Both the position numbers and the translations under genes were made by a program. Shown here piece after piece: positions 1 to 7,412 of a DNA stretch of 55,246 bases (positions are counted from its first letter, which is position 1; each line of letters opens with the position of its first letter). Origin of the DNA: Nocardioides sp. zg-DK7169 (GTDB lineage Bacteria; Actinomycetota; Actinomycetes; Propionibacteriales; Nocardioidaceae); contig NZ_JABJRA010000017.1 in the NCBI RefSeq assembly GCF_013155365.1, forward strand, positions 1-55,246, read 5' to 3'. The notes beneath the pieces were generated by a model. It was not told where the DNA came from and searched no databases. It saw only the letters and a program-made list of their open reading frames with translations.

Positions 1-75
1 GTCACGCCGCAGATCGACCGCCATCCGGATCGCCCGCTCCCGAAGCTCGTCCGGGTACTTCCTCGGTGCTGCCAT
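1..75 (-). CDS. IS3-family transposase OrfA, N-terminal 25 residues (runs off the left edge)
   Basis: The first 75 bases read on the minus strand as 25 codons from an ATG at 75, beginning MAAPRKYPDELRERAI. That opening (a short basic leader, then YPDELRERAIRMA) is typical of the helix-turn-helix OrfA subunit of IS3-family transposases, which binds the element ends. The frame stays open to the edge, so whether OrfB and the far end exist cannot be seen. A Shine-Dalgarno-like AAGGA lies 86-90, inside the loop of a small hairpin. Identification rests on only 25 residues but they fit the family well. Confidence 0.75.
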   Translation of the reverse strand, partial: MAAPRKYPDELRERAIRMAVDLRRD

Positions 76-485
76 GACTCTCATCCTTCCGTGGAATGAG
101 AGCCTCCATCAGACCCGGCACGCGACAGTTCTGCAACCTGGGCGACGTCGAGATCACCGCAAGCCAGCTCCGAGGAGAATCGGCAATCGATTGGTGGGAA
201 CGCGGAGCGCCCAGGCCGAGGTGAAGCCTGGCTAGTCCGAGCTCACACGCCAGCAACCTCCGCCGACAGCAGGGGCCGTTGGTACAGCGCGTCATTTCGC
301 CGCCTATCGGCGCGAGTCGAAACGTACTCACATGCCGATGTGCGGACGCCATGGCGGGCCGACGCTCACTCGCGCCATATGCAAGGTCCTGACAAGTCCG
401 ACACCCGGATTTGTCGCTTTCCGCGCAGCCGATGAGCGGCCCGCAGCACCGTCGTCCTGTCCGAGTCCTCGCATAGGCTCCGGGC
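76..485. other. Gene-free stretch beside the IS end
   Basis: These 410 bases hold no reading frame I would call. Long open frames on the minus strand lack start signals and recognisable domains. The left part is the IS leader. The right part must hold the promoter for the gene at 486; TAGGCT at 474-479 is a possible -10 box only 6 bases from the ATG, which would make that mRNA leaderless. The stretch looks less GC-biased than the core genes, consistent with an accessory junction. Confidence 0.5.
78..102 (-). promoter_or_regulatory. Hairpin spanning the ribosome binding site of the transposase
   Basis: CTCTCAT (78-84) and ATGAGAG (96-102) form a perfect 7-bp inverted repeat. The 11-base loop carries the AAGGA-type ribosome binding site of OrfA and the stem ends three bases before the ATG. 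IS elements often hide the transposase start in such structures to damp expression from outside transcripts; that role is an inference here. Confidence 0.4.
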
Positions 486-1022
486 ATGAGTGAGGTGCTC
501 CCCCAGAGCGGGTTGATAATCGACCCTGAGTCGGAGACGGCGGTGGATCGGCACCGCGACGCTCTGGACGCCAACGCCCGGCTCGGCGTTCCTGCGCACA
601 TCACGGTGCTCTTCCCGTTCATGCCACCGGTTCAGATCGATTCGACGATCTTGGCCCGGCTCCGGCAACTCTTCGCCGCTGCGAAGCCGTTCGACGTCAA
701 ACTGACGCACACGTCATGGTTCGACCACGATGTCTTGTGGCTCGCGCCGGAGGATCCCCAACCGTTCCGGACGTTGACAGAACACGTCTACAGCGCGTTT
801 CCCGACTTTCCGCCGTTCGCGGGCCAGTTCGCTGACGTGGTCCCTCACCTGACAATCGCTCACGGTTGCGACCCAGTAGAGATGCACGCCGCCGAGCGTG
901 CGGTGGAAGGACTGCTGCCCATCTATGGATGCGCCAGACAAGTCACGCTCATGACTCAAACCGAGGCAGGCGGCGCTTGGGGCAGGGCAGCCAGGTTCCC
1001 GTTGGGGGCACTGCATGGCTGA
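486..1022 (+). CDS. 2'-5' RNA ligase family protein (2H phosphoesterase)
   Basis: A 178-residue protein with the two His-x-Thr signatures of the 2H phosphoesterase superfamily: HIT at residues 38-40 (in AHITVLFPF) and HLT at 121-123 (in PHLTIAHG). Family members hydrolyse or reseal 2',3'-cyclic or 2'-5' phosphodiester bonds in RNA or small nucleotides; the substrate here is unknown. Length fits a single-domain member. The last 8 bases overlap the start of the methyltransferase gene at 1015, so the two are translationally coupled. Codon usage looks less GC3-biased than the core genes and an IS end lies just upstream, which points to acquired DNA. The family call is firm, the substrate open. 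Confidence 0.85.
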   Translation: MSEVLPQSGLIIDPESETAVDRHRDALDANARLGVPAHITVLFPFMPPVQIDSTILARLRQLFAAAKPFDVKLTHTSWFDHDVLWLAPEDPQPFRTLTEHVYSAFPDFPPFAGQFADVVPHLTIAHGCDPVEMHAAERAVEGLLPIYGCARQVTLMTQTEAGGAWGRAARFPLGALHG

Positions 1023-1659
1023 CGACGTTCGCGGGACCTACGACGCGGTCGCCCGCGCTTACGACTCGGCGTATAGCGACGAACTCACCCTCAAACCACT
1101 GGACCGCGCATTGCTGGAAGGCTTCTTGAGTCTGGTGGACGGGGGACCCATCGCGGACCTGGGTTGCGGCCCGGGACACGTCACCAGATTCTTGGCCGAA
1201 CGCGGGGCCGACGTGATCGGCGTCGACCTGTCGGTCGGCATGCTCGACGTCGCACGCGAGCATGCGCCAGAGATAGCGTTCGCGGCAGGCTCGATGCTTC
1301 AACTCCCGGTCATCGACAGCGCTTGGTCCGGTGCGATCGCCCTGTACTCGATCATCCACCTCACCCCCGACGAGCGGACAACCGCGTGCCGTGAGTTCGC
1401 CCGGACCGTACGACCGGGTGGTTGGCTGCTGCTCGCCTTTCACATCGACAGTCCCGAGTTCGCCGTGGGTACGGTCAACCACGCGACCAGTTGGTTCGGT
1501 CATGCAGTCCACATCGACGGGTACTTCCTCGAACCCGATGCGGTGACCAGCGACGTCGAGGCCGCTGGCTTCACGGTGATGTTGACGACCATTCGACAGC
1601 CGTTCAGCGACTCCGAGTACCCCAGCCGCCGCTGCTACTTGATGGCACGGCGGAACTGA
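1015..1659 (+). CDS. Class I SAM-dependent methyltransferase
   Basis: A 214-residue protein with the Rossmann-type methyltransferase core. Motif I reads ADLGCGPG (residues 47-54) and the acidic residue that binds the SAM ribose is D71 in GVDLS. The following RPGGWLLLAF matches the strand-4/5 region of the Methyltransf_11/25 group. The start overlaps the preceding 2H phosphoesterase by 8 bases, indicating coupled expression. Substrate cannot be read from the sequence; the pairing with an RNA-active family makes an RNA or nucleotide substrate conceivable, but that is an inference, and many members act on small molecules. Confidence 0.85.
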   Translation: MADDVRGTYDAVARAYDSAYSDELTLKPLDRALLEGFLSLVDGGPIADLGCGPGHVTRFLAERGADVIGVDLSVGMLDVAREHAPEIAFAAGSMLQLPVIDSAWSGAIALYSIIHLTPDERTTACREFARTVRPGGWLLLAFHIDSPEFAVGTVNHATSWFGHAVHIDGYFLEPDAVTSDVEAAGFTVMLTTIRQPFSDSEYPSRRCYLMARRN

Positions 1660-1841
1660 CCACAAGCCCGGATCTCGTAACGCGTCTCCAGAACACGTCC
1701 GCACATGCCGCGATCCGCGCGCTTCGAGAGGTGCGTCTTAGCACCGCGATGGCACGCACGACAGTGGCTGGATCTGCCGGTGGTGCGGGCACTCTGCCCG
1801 GACGGGCGCGAAGGGATCGCGCCAACCCGTACTCTCCAGCC

Positions 1842-2183
1842 ATGACGAATGTCGGCGGGCGACGGCACGTCCTAGTCCTCTTCGCCCTGGTGCTGGCGGT
1901 AGCCGCCGTTGCGCTTGGCGTCCGCCTGACGGAGAACCACCGCTATGGCTGGGAATGGACCCTCACCCCATCAGCGGCCCCGCCCAAGATCCACTTCGAG
2001 GGCCGCGACTACCACCGCGGCGGCGAGCAGTCCGACGCGGTTCCCAGTCGCTACGTTCTCGAAGGCGAGACGCCGGGCGGGGGCGAGATCTACACGTCCC
2101 GGCGCGACGCAGGCACCAGCACCGTCATCGTCGTGAAGGACGGAGCGCACGTCCATGCGTACGCCCTGATGGGCGGGCCCTGA
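1842..2183 (+). CDS. Small membrane-anchored protein of unknown function
   Basis: 113 residues from the ATG at 1842. A basic start (MTNVGGRRH) is followed by one hydrophobic segment at about residues 9-28 (VLVLFALVLAVAAVALGV), then a soluble outer domain of about 85 residues with no cysteines and no motif I recognise. It is probably a single-pass or uncleaved-signal protein facing outside. The open frame continues upstream of 1842, but that part has no hydrophobic start or domain, and the membrane segment directly after the ATG supports the later start. The domain resembles short DUF-type lipoprotein-like proteins of actinobacteria; function unknown. Confidence 0.6.
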   Translation: MTNVGGRRHVLVLFALVLAVAAVALGVRLTENHRYGWEWTLTPSAAPPKIHFEGRDYHRGGEQSDAVPSRYVLEGETPGGGEIYTSRRDAGTSTVIVVKDGAHVHAYALMGGP

Positions 2184-2236
2184 TCACGCCGCGCCCGCGG
2201 AGTCGACCGCTCGAGTGTTGGACGTCATCTCCTTCG

Positions 2237-2266
2237 CAGGTACCGACTTCCTGGACCCAGGTACCG
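2237..2266 (+). repeat. Direct repeat CAGGTACCG, two copies 21 bp apart
   Basis: CAGGTACCG occurs at 2237-2245 and 2258-2266, 21 bp start to start, which is two helical turns. It lies 52-81 bases upstream of the membrane protein gene at 2318. The spacing would put two bound protein molecules on the same DNA face, so it may be an operator; no regulator is identified. Confidence 0.3.
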
Positions 2267-2317
2267 CGCGGGCCCGAACGACGCCGATCGCACGCAGTCG
2301 GCGCCCAAGATGGGCCC

Positions 2318-2923
2318 GTGACCCCCTTCCCGCGCATCCTCTTCTCCGTCCTGGCCGTCGTCGGCGCGAGCCTGCTGCTCGGCGGCCTGACCTCGTGGGC
2401 CCAGGGCGTGCTGCCGGATGCGCTCGCGTCGTTCGCCAACTCGCCCTCCGGCTGGACGGCGCTGACCGCCCTGCTCGTCGCTGCGGCGCGGCCGTCACTG
2501 GCTCTGGGCGCGGTGCTCGGGGTGGCCTCGTTCGTTGTCCTGGTGCTGGGCTACACCGTCGCCTCCGAGCTGCGCGGGCTCGCCTACGACCCGCTGTTCT
2601 GGGGCGTGGTCGGCATCATCGCCGGTCCCTTCGTCGGCATCGCGGCAGCCGCGGTCGTAGGCCGCCGCGCCGTCCACGCCGCGCTCGGCGCCGGAGCCCT
2701 CGCGGGCGTACTGATCGCGGACGGGATCTACGGCCTGACCCTCGTCCGCTCCACCACGAGCCCGGTCTACTGGACCGCCTGCCTCGTGGCCGGCGCCGCC
2801 TTGGTCGCAGTCACGGCCACACGCCTGCGCACGCCTGCCGCCGCGGCAGGTGTCGTCGCCAGCGCCGCGGCGGCCACCGGTGTGCTGAGCCTGGGGTACG
2901 GCGTGCTCAACGGGGTGGCCTGA
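2318..2923 (+). CDS. Integral membrane protein, possibly DUF6518-like
   Basis: 201 residues from a GTG at 2318, chosen because the first hydrophobic segment (RILFSVLAVVGASLLLGG) follows at once and no domain precedes it. About six hydrophobic segments can be seen, with a conserved-looking YDPLFWG before the central helix pair. The layout recalls the DUF6518 family of small actinobacterial membrane proteins; I am not certain of that assignment. It stands alone between the accessory genes and the convergent amino-acid transporter operon. No catalytic residues are obvious, so a structural or transport role cannot be separated. Confidence 0.65.
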   Translation: MTPFPRILFSVLAVVGASLLLGGLTSWAQGVLPDALASFANSPSGWTALTALLVAAARPSLALGAVLGVASFVVLVLGYTVASELRGLAYDPLFWGVVGIIAGPFVGIAAAAVVGRRAVHAALGAGALAGVLIADGIYGLTLVRSTTSPVYWTACLVAGAALVAVTATRLRTPAAAAGVVASAAAATGVLSLGYGVLNGVA

Positions 2924-2973
2924 ACCCGCAACGACGGGCCGCTCCTCGCGCGGGCGGGCGCCAGGTGAAAGGC

Positions 2974-3747
2974 CTACAGCACCTTCGACAGGAACGACCG
3001 CGTCCGCTCGTGCTGCGGGTCGGCGAGGACCGCGGCGGGGTCGCCCTCCTCGAGGATGACCCCGTCGTCCATGAAGACCAGCTTGTCGCCGACCTCGCGG
3101 GCGAAGCCCATCTCGTGGGTGACGACCATCATCGTCATGCCCTCGGCGGCGAGGTCCTTCATGACGGCCAGGACGTCGCCGACCAGCTCGGGGTCGAGCG
3201 CGGAGGTGGGCTCGTCGAAGAGCATCATGTCCGGCTGCATCGACAGCGCCCGCGCGATCGCGACGCGCTGCATCTGTCCGCCCGAGAGATGCGCGGGATA
3301 GGCCGACTCCTTCTCGGCCAGCCCGACCTTCGCGAGGTTGGCCCGCGCGATCTCGACCGCCTCGTCCTTCTTGCGGTGCGCGACCTTCTGCTGGGCGATC
3401 GTGAGGTTCTTCAGCACGGTCATGTGCGGGAACAGGTTGAACTGCTGGAACACCATCCCGATGCGCGAGCGGAGCTTGTCCACGTCGGCGTCAGGGTCGG
3501 TGATCTCCTCCCCCTCGATCAGGATCTTGCCCTTGGTCGGGACCTCCAGCAGGTTCACGCAGCGCAGCAGCGTCGACTTGCCCGACCCCGAGGGGCCGAT
3601 CACGCAGACGACCTGGCCGTTGCCGACGTGGAAGTCGATGCCCTTGAGCACCTGGTTGTCACCGAAGTACTTGTGCAGGTCCTGCACGTCGATCGCGGCG
3701 TCGCTGCGCAGGGTGCTGGTCTCGGTGCTGGTCTGAGCGTTGCTCAT
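2974..3747 (-). CDS. Polar amino-acid ABC transporter, ATP-binding protein
   Basis: 257 residues. Walker A is GPSGSGKST (51-59), the ABC signature LSGGQ (154-158), Walker B MMLFDEP (174-180) and the switch histidine H211. Length and sequence match the GlnQ/HisP class that powers uptake of polar amino acids. Start taken at 3747 (MSNAQTS) because it shares one base with the stop of the permease gene (TGATG). The longer open frame upstream runs through the permease gene. It is the last gene of the three-gene importer operon. Which amino acid is carried cannot be told. Confidence 0.95.
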   Translation of the reverse strand: MSNAQTSTETSTLRSDAAIDVQDLHKYFGDNQVLKGIDFHVGNGQVVCVIGPSGSGKSTLLRCVNLLEVPTKGKILIEGEEITDPDADVDKLRSRIGMVFQQFNLFPHMTVLKNLTIAQQKVAHRKKDEAVEIARANLAKVGLAEKESAYPAHLSGGQMQRVAIARALSMQPDMMLFDEPTSALDPELVGDVLAVMKDLAAEGMTMMVVTHEMGFAREVGDKLVFMDDGVILEEGDPAAVLADPQHERTRSFLSKVL

Positions 3748-4538
3748 CAACGGGCCCTCTCCGCACGGCTCTCCATGCGACGTACGACGATCGACAGCGG
3801 CACCGTGATCAGCAGGTAGCACAGTGCGACCACCACGAGCGGCGTCATGTTGGCGTTGGCGTTCATAGCCTCACGACCGAACTTGGTGAGCTCGTAGTCC
3901 GCGAGCGCCAGGCCGAGAATGTAGACCAGCGAGGAGTCCTTGGTGAGCAGGATCAGCTCGTTGGTCAGCGGCGGCAGGATGATCCGGAAGGCCTGCGGGA
4001 TCACCACGCTGATCATGGCGCGCGAGTGGGACATGCCCAGCGACCGCGCCGCCTCCATCTGCCCCTTCGGCACCGCCTGGATGCCGGCCCGGATGGTCTC
4101 GGCCATGTAGGCGCCGCCGACCAGACCCAACGCCAGGGTCACGATGCCGAGGTTGCCGAACGGGATCTCCCGGTCGGGAAACGCCAGGCTGAACCCCACG
4201 CTCAGCCCGATGAAGACCACCAGGGCCGGCAGGCCGCGGAACAGCTCGATCACGAACGTCGCGAGCCAGCGGTACGGCCCCACGCTCGAGAGCCGCATCA
4301 ACGCCAGCACCAGGCCCAGCACCAGACCGAACGCGAAGCCGCACGCCGTGTAGATGATCGTGTTCTTCAACGCGATCGTGATGACGTCGGGGAACTGCTC
4401 CTGGACCAGTTCCCAGTTGAAGAACGCGCGTCGCAGCTGGCCCCAGTCGGCGAGCAGGACGACCGCGACGACGATCAGCAGGAGTACGGCGTACTGGACC
4501 GCGCGCCACCGCTGGGCGCGCTGTCGTGGGCTCGCCAC
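3747..4538 (-). CDS. Polar amino-acid ABC transporter permease
   Basis: 263 residues with an N-terminal membrane helix (about 16-32), then the HisM/GlnP-type permease core of about five helices. The cytoplasmic coupling loop that contacts the ATPase is visible as AAR-S-LGMSHSRA (around residue 165-175), the EAA motif. The final base of its stop codon is the first base of the ATPase start, so the two are coupled. Only one permease gene is present, so the transporter probably uses a homodimer. The gene lies 47 bp downstream of the binding-protein gene. Confidence 0.93.
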   Translation of the reverse strand: MASPRQRAQRWRAVQYAVLLLIVVAVVLLADWGQLRRAFFNWELVQEQFPDVITIALKNTIIYTACGFAFGLVLGLVLALMRLSSVGPYRWLATFVIELFRGLPALVVFIGLSVGFSLAFPDREIPFGNLGIVTLALGLVGGAYMAETIRAGIQAVPKGQMEAARSLGMSHSRAMISVVIPQAFRIILPPLTNELILLTKDSSLVYILGLALADYELTKFGREAMNANANMTPLVVVALCYLLITVPLSIVVRRMESRAERAR

Positions 4539-4585
4539 CGCTCAGCTCCTCGCGGTGAGGGTCGTGAGGAGGCTCATCGGCGCGC

Positions 4586-5374
4586 TCACTCGGTCGGCGC
4601 CTTGCCGAACCACTTCTCGTAGACCTTGTCGTAGTCGTCGCTGGCGATCGCGTCGTTGATGATCGTGAGCAGCCCGTCGTTGTCGTCCTTCTTGACCGCG
4701 AAGCCGTAGGACTCGTCGGTGGAGAACTCCTCGACGACCTCGACGTCGGGGTTCTGGCTGACGAAGAAGTTGAGCAGGCCATTGTCGTTGACGCCGGCGT
4801 CGGCCTTGCCGGTCTTGACCGCCTGCTGCATCAGCGCGGAGTCCTCGAAGGAGATGATCTCGGCGTCCGCCGGAGCGTTCTCGCGCATGAAGTCCGCGCC
4901 GGTGGTCGCGTCCTGGACCGCGATCGTCTTGCCGGCCAGATCGTCGAGGGAGGAGATGCCGGACCCGGTCTTGACCATGAGCGCCTGGGTCGCCTCGAAG
5001 TAGGGGTCGGTGAAGTCCATGACCGCCTCCCGCTCGGGATTGATGGTCATGGCGCCGGCGGCCACGTCGCACTTGCCGGTGTTGAGCGCCTCGCCGGAGG
5101 AGATGCTCTCCCAGCCCAGGTCGACGACCTCGGTGTCCCAGCCCTGCGCGTCGGCGGCGATCGTGAGCACGTCGGGGTCGAAGCCGACGACCTCGCCTCC
5201 CTGCTGGAACTCGAACGGCTTGTACGGCAGGTGGGTGCAGATGGTCAGCGTGCCGTCCTCGAGCAGTTTGGCACCGGACTCGGTCACGGTGGTCGTGTCG
5301 TCCTTGGCGCAGCCTGCCGCGCCCAGCGCGAGCGCGGCCGCGCTCAGGGCGATGGCGAAGTTTCGAGTCCTCAT
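4586..5374 (-). CDS. Polar amino-acid ABC transporter, substrate-binding lipoprotein
   Basis: 262 residues. A signal peptide (MRTRNFAIALSAAALALG) ends in a lipobox-like AAGC with the cysteine at residue 22, so the mature protein is probably lipid-anchored outside the membrane; the -3 alanine is a slightly weak lipobox. The rest is the SBP_bac_3 fold, with FEFQQGGEVVGFDPD and AGAMTINPEREAVMDFTDPYF typical of glutamine/histidine/cystine binders. First gene of the importer operon. A divergent 254-bp gap with an inverted repeat (5388-5438) precedes it and probably holds its promoter. Confidence 0.93.
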   Translation of the reverse strand: MRTRNFAIALSAAALALGAAGCAKDDTTTVTESGAKLLEDGTLTICTHLPYKPFEFQQGGEVVGFDPDVLTIAADAQGWDTEVVDLGWESISSGEALNTGKCDVAAGAMTINPEREAVMDFTDPYFEATQALMVKTGSGISSLDDLAGKTIAVQDATTGADFMRENAPADAEIISFEDSALMQQAVKTGKADAGVNDNGLLNFFVSQNPDVEVVEEFSTDESYGFAVKKDDNDGLLTIINDAIASDDYDKVYEKWFGKAPTE

Positions 5375-5387
5375 GGCTGTCTCTTAA

Positions 5388-5438
5388 CCAGATCGAGGGT
5401 CGGCTAGGCCTCCTCGGGTCCGGGATTTCACGATCTGG
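5388..5438. promoter_or_regulatory. Inverted repeat in the importer promoter region
   Basis: CCAGATCG (5388-5395) and CGATCTGG (5431-5438) are perfect inverted 8-mers, 43 bp centre to centre (about four helical turns), starting 14 bp upstream of the ATG of the binding-protein gene. They could be a looped operator pair or a leader hairpin. No regulator gene is adjacent. Confidence 0.35.
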
Positions 5439-5628
5439 AACCGGATTCCCGTCCGACGGCGAGCTGTCGCCGAGGTCACGCCCGCCGGAGCCGGACCCCG
5501 GCCGTGCCGTGGGCTACGTTGTTCCTTCTGACCCGGGACGGACCGGGTGAGGCGAACGTGCGCTCTCGCGCCGGCGGTCCGAGGCTGGAAACCTCCAGAG
5601 CCCTCCCGGCACCACTGGAGCCTCCTGC

Positions 5629-7071
5629 ATGTCCTCACCCTCCCCTGCCCCCAGCACGCGCTGGTGGGCCCTCGTCGTGCTCGGCCTCACCCAGCTGATG
5701 GTCGTCCTCGACGGCACGATCGTCGCCATCGCCCTCCCGGCCGCCCAGGCCGACCTCGGCATCGACGACGGACAGCGGCAGTGGGTGGTGACCGCGTACG
5801 CCGTCACCTTCTCCGCGCTGCTCCTGCTCGGTGGTCGGATCGCGGACTACTGGGGGCGCAAGCGGACCTTCATGGTCGGCATGCTCGGCTTCGGCGTCGC
5901 CTCCGCGTGGGGCGGCCTCGCGCAGTCGGGCGCAGAGCTCATCGCCGCCCGCGGGCTGCAGGGCGTGTTCGCCGCGCTGCTCGCGCCGGCCGCGCTGGCG
6001 ATGGTCGCCGTACTGTTCCCCAGCGGTCGGGACCGGAACATCGCCTTCGCCGTCTTCGGCATCATCGCCGGCACCGGAGCGGCGTTCGGCTTCCTGCTCG
6101 GCGGCGCGCTCACCCAGTACGCCGACTGGCGCTGGTGCCTGCTGGTCAACGTGTTCTTCGTGGTGGCGGGGCTCATCGGCGGCAAGCTGCTGCTGGTCGA
6201 GAGCCGCGCGCAGGGCGACACCCGCTACGACGTGCTCGGCACCCTCACCGTCGCGCTGGGCCTCGGCGCGCTGATCTACGGCTTCGCCCGCGCCGAGCAC
6301 GGCTGGGGCGAGGCCGACACGCTCGGCTTCCTGGCTGCCGGCGTCGTGCTGCTGGCCGTCTTCGTGTGGTGGCAGGGCCGCACCTCCCACCCGCTGCTGC
6401 CCCTGCGCGTGGTGCGCGACCGGGTGCGCGGCGGCGCGTTCCTGCTGCAGGCCTTCGTCGGCGTGGTCATGGTCGGCGCGATGCTCTACCTGACCTTCCA
6501 CTTCCAGATCGTGCTGGGCATGAGCCCGCTGGCCGCCGGCTTCGGCAACGTCGCGATGACCGTGGTCATCATGGCGACCGCGCCGATCTCCACGAAGCTC
6601 TTCACCACCTTCGGCCCGCGCGTGGTGCTCACCGTCGGCCCGCTGCTCGCGGCGGCCGGGCTGTTCTTCCTCAGCGGCATCACCGCCGAGGGCAGCTACT
6701 GGTCCGAGGTGCTCCCCGGCATGGTCGTGATGGGCCTCGGCTTCTCGCTGATCTTCGTGCCGCTGCAGAACCTCGCCCTCTCCGGCGTCGACCCGCACGA
6801 CGCCGGCGTCGCCTCCGCGCTCGCCAACGCCTCCATGCACGTCGGCGGCTCGATCGCGGTCGCGGTCTTCACCGCGCTCTACAGCTCCTCGCTGACCGAC
6901 GCCCTGGGCTCGGGCACCGCGCGGATGCCCGCGCTCGCCGGCGCGTACGGCGACGTCCTGTTCGCCGCCGCCTGGGTGATGGTGCTCGGCGCCGTCACCT
7001 CCTTCGCGCTCATCCGTGGCCCGAGGGCCGCGGTCGCGCCGCCGACCGACGCGGTGGTCGCCGCTCACTGA
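5629..7071 (+). CDS. MFS transporter, DHA2 (EmrB/QacA) drug-efflux type
   Basis: 480 residues with about 14 hydrophobic segments, the number expected for the DHA2 proton antiporters. The helix-1 motif LDGTIVAIALP (motif D1 region) and the loop-2/3 motif GGRIADYWGRKR (motif A) are clear, and GIIAGTGAAFGFLLGG is motif C of antiporters. GGAG at 5616-5619 precedes the ATG by about 9 bases. It is likely to export hydrophobic compounds; the substrate is unknown. A strong terminator hairpin follows at 7101-7133, so it is probably transcribed alone, although a TetR gene sits just downstream. Confidence 0.93.
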   Translation: MSSPSPAPSTRWWALVVLGLTQLMVVLDGTIVAIALPAAQADLGIDDGQRQWVVTAYAVTFSALLLLGGRIADYWGRKRTFMVGMLGFGVASAWGGLAQSGAELIAARGLQGVFAALLAPAALAMVAVLFPSGRDRNIAFAVFGIIAGTGAAFGFLLGGALTQYADWRWCLLVNVFFVVAGLIGGKLLLVESRAQGDTRYDVLGTLTVALGLGALIYGFARAEHGWGEADTLGFLAAGVVLLAVFVWWQGRTSHPLLPLRVVRDRVRGGAFLLQAFVGVVMVGAMLYLTFHFQIVLGMSPLAAGFGNVAMTVVIMATAPISTKLFTTFGPRVVLTVGPLLAAAGLFFLSGITAEGSYWSEVLPGMVVMGLGFSLIFVPLQNLALSGVDPHDAGVASALANASMHVGGSIAVAVFTALYSSSLTDALGSGTARMPALAGAYGDVLFAAAWVMVLGAVTSFALIRGPRAAVAPPTDAVVAAH

Positions 7072-7100
7072 GGCTCGCCTCGTCGTGCGCCGTACCGCTC

Positions 7101-7133
7101 AGCTCCGCACCGGACCAGATCCGGTGCGGAGCT
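7101..7133 (+). terminator. Intrinsic-type terminator after the DHA2 transporter gene
   Basis: A perfect 14-bp stem, AGCTCCGCACCGGA (7101-7114) with its complement at 7120-7133 and a 5-base loop, 29 bases after the MFS stop. There is no U-run, as is usual for high-GC actinobacterial terminators. Confidence 0.7.
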
Positions 7134-7180
7134 GCTGCGCTGAGCAGCGGCTTGTGCATGCCCGGCCGGTCCCGCGTTCG

Positions 7181-7200
7181 TCCTGTACATACGTACAGGA
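7181..7200. promoter_or_regulatory. Palindromic operator, probably for the downstream TetR protein
   Basis: TCCTGTAC-ATAC-GTACAGGA: perfect 8-bp arms around a 4-base spacer, ending 11 bases before the ATG of the two-gene operon that encodes a TetR-type repressor. Size and symmetry fit TetR-family operators, and the position fits autoregulation. No separate -10/-35 pair can be fixed, so the operator may overlap the promoter. Confidence 0.65.
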
Positions 7201-7211
7201 CGGAGCACAGC

Positions 7212-7412
7212 ATGAGCAGACACGGACGGGACCTGTGCATCGGCGCGGTCATGACCCTCGGCGGCCTGGCGATGTTCTTCCTCCTCCATGACGTCGAGAC
7301 CCCGGTGGTCGGCCTGCGTCAGGCCGGACTCGTGATCGCGGTGCTCGGGCTGGTCGAGCTCGCTGCGACCGGGTGGTCGATCGGCCGGTCGCGGCGACCG
7401 CAAGATCGATGA
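7212..7412 (+). CDS. Small two-helix membrane protein
   Basis: 66 residues with two hydrophobic segments (about 8-26 and 32-57) joined by a short DVETP turn and a basic tail SRRPQDR, so both ends probably face the cytoplasm. No family recognised. It directly follows the palindromic operator and its stop overlaps the TetR start as ATGA, so the two are coupled. The start is the first ATG after the operator; a GGA-rich stretch at 7198-7204 could act as ribosome binding site. A small membrane protein co-expressed with its own repressor could be an accessory efflux or membrane-stress factor; that is speculation. Confidence 0.65.
   Translation: MSRHGRDLCIGAVMTLGGLAMFFLLHDVETPVVGLRQAGLVIAVLGLVELAATGWSIGRSRRPQDR

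Larger units (their letters stand above)
1..130 (-). mobile_element. End of an IS3-type insertion sequence
   Basis: The OrfA start plus its short upstream leader mark the left-end side of an IS3-type element whose body lies outside the window. The outer tip is probably near 120-130, where the minus strand reads TGTCGCG, but the partner inverted repeat is not visible, so the tip is a guess. No target-site duplication can be checked. Confidence 0.45.

Noticed and set aside
76..485. Long minus-strand frame at the left end as a gene
   Set aside because: No start with a ribosome binding site, Arg/Ser-rich translation with no domain, and it overlaps the IS leader and the 2H phosphoesterase gene in a wrong frame.
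5635..7068. Long frame antisense to the DHA2 transporter
   Set aside because: His/Arg/Glu-rich translation with no domain, exactly opposite a well-supported membrane protein gene.
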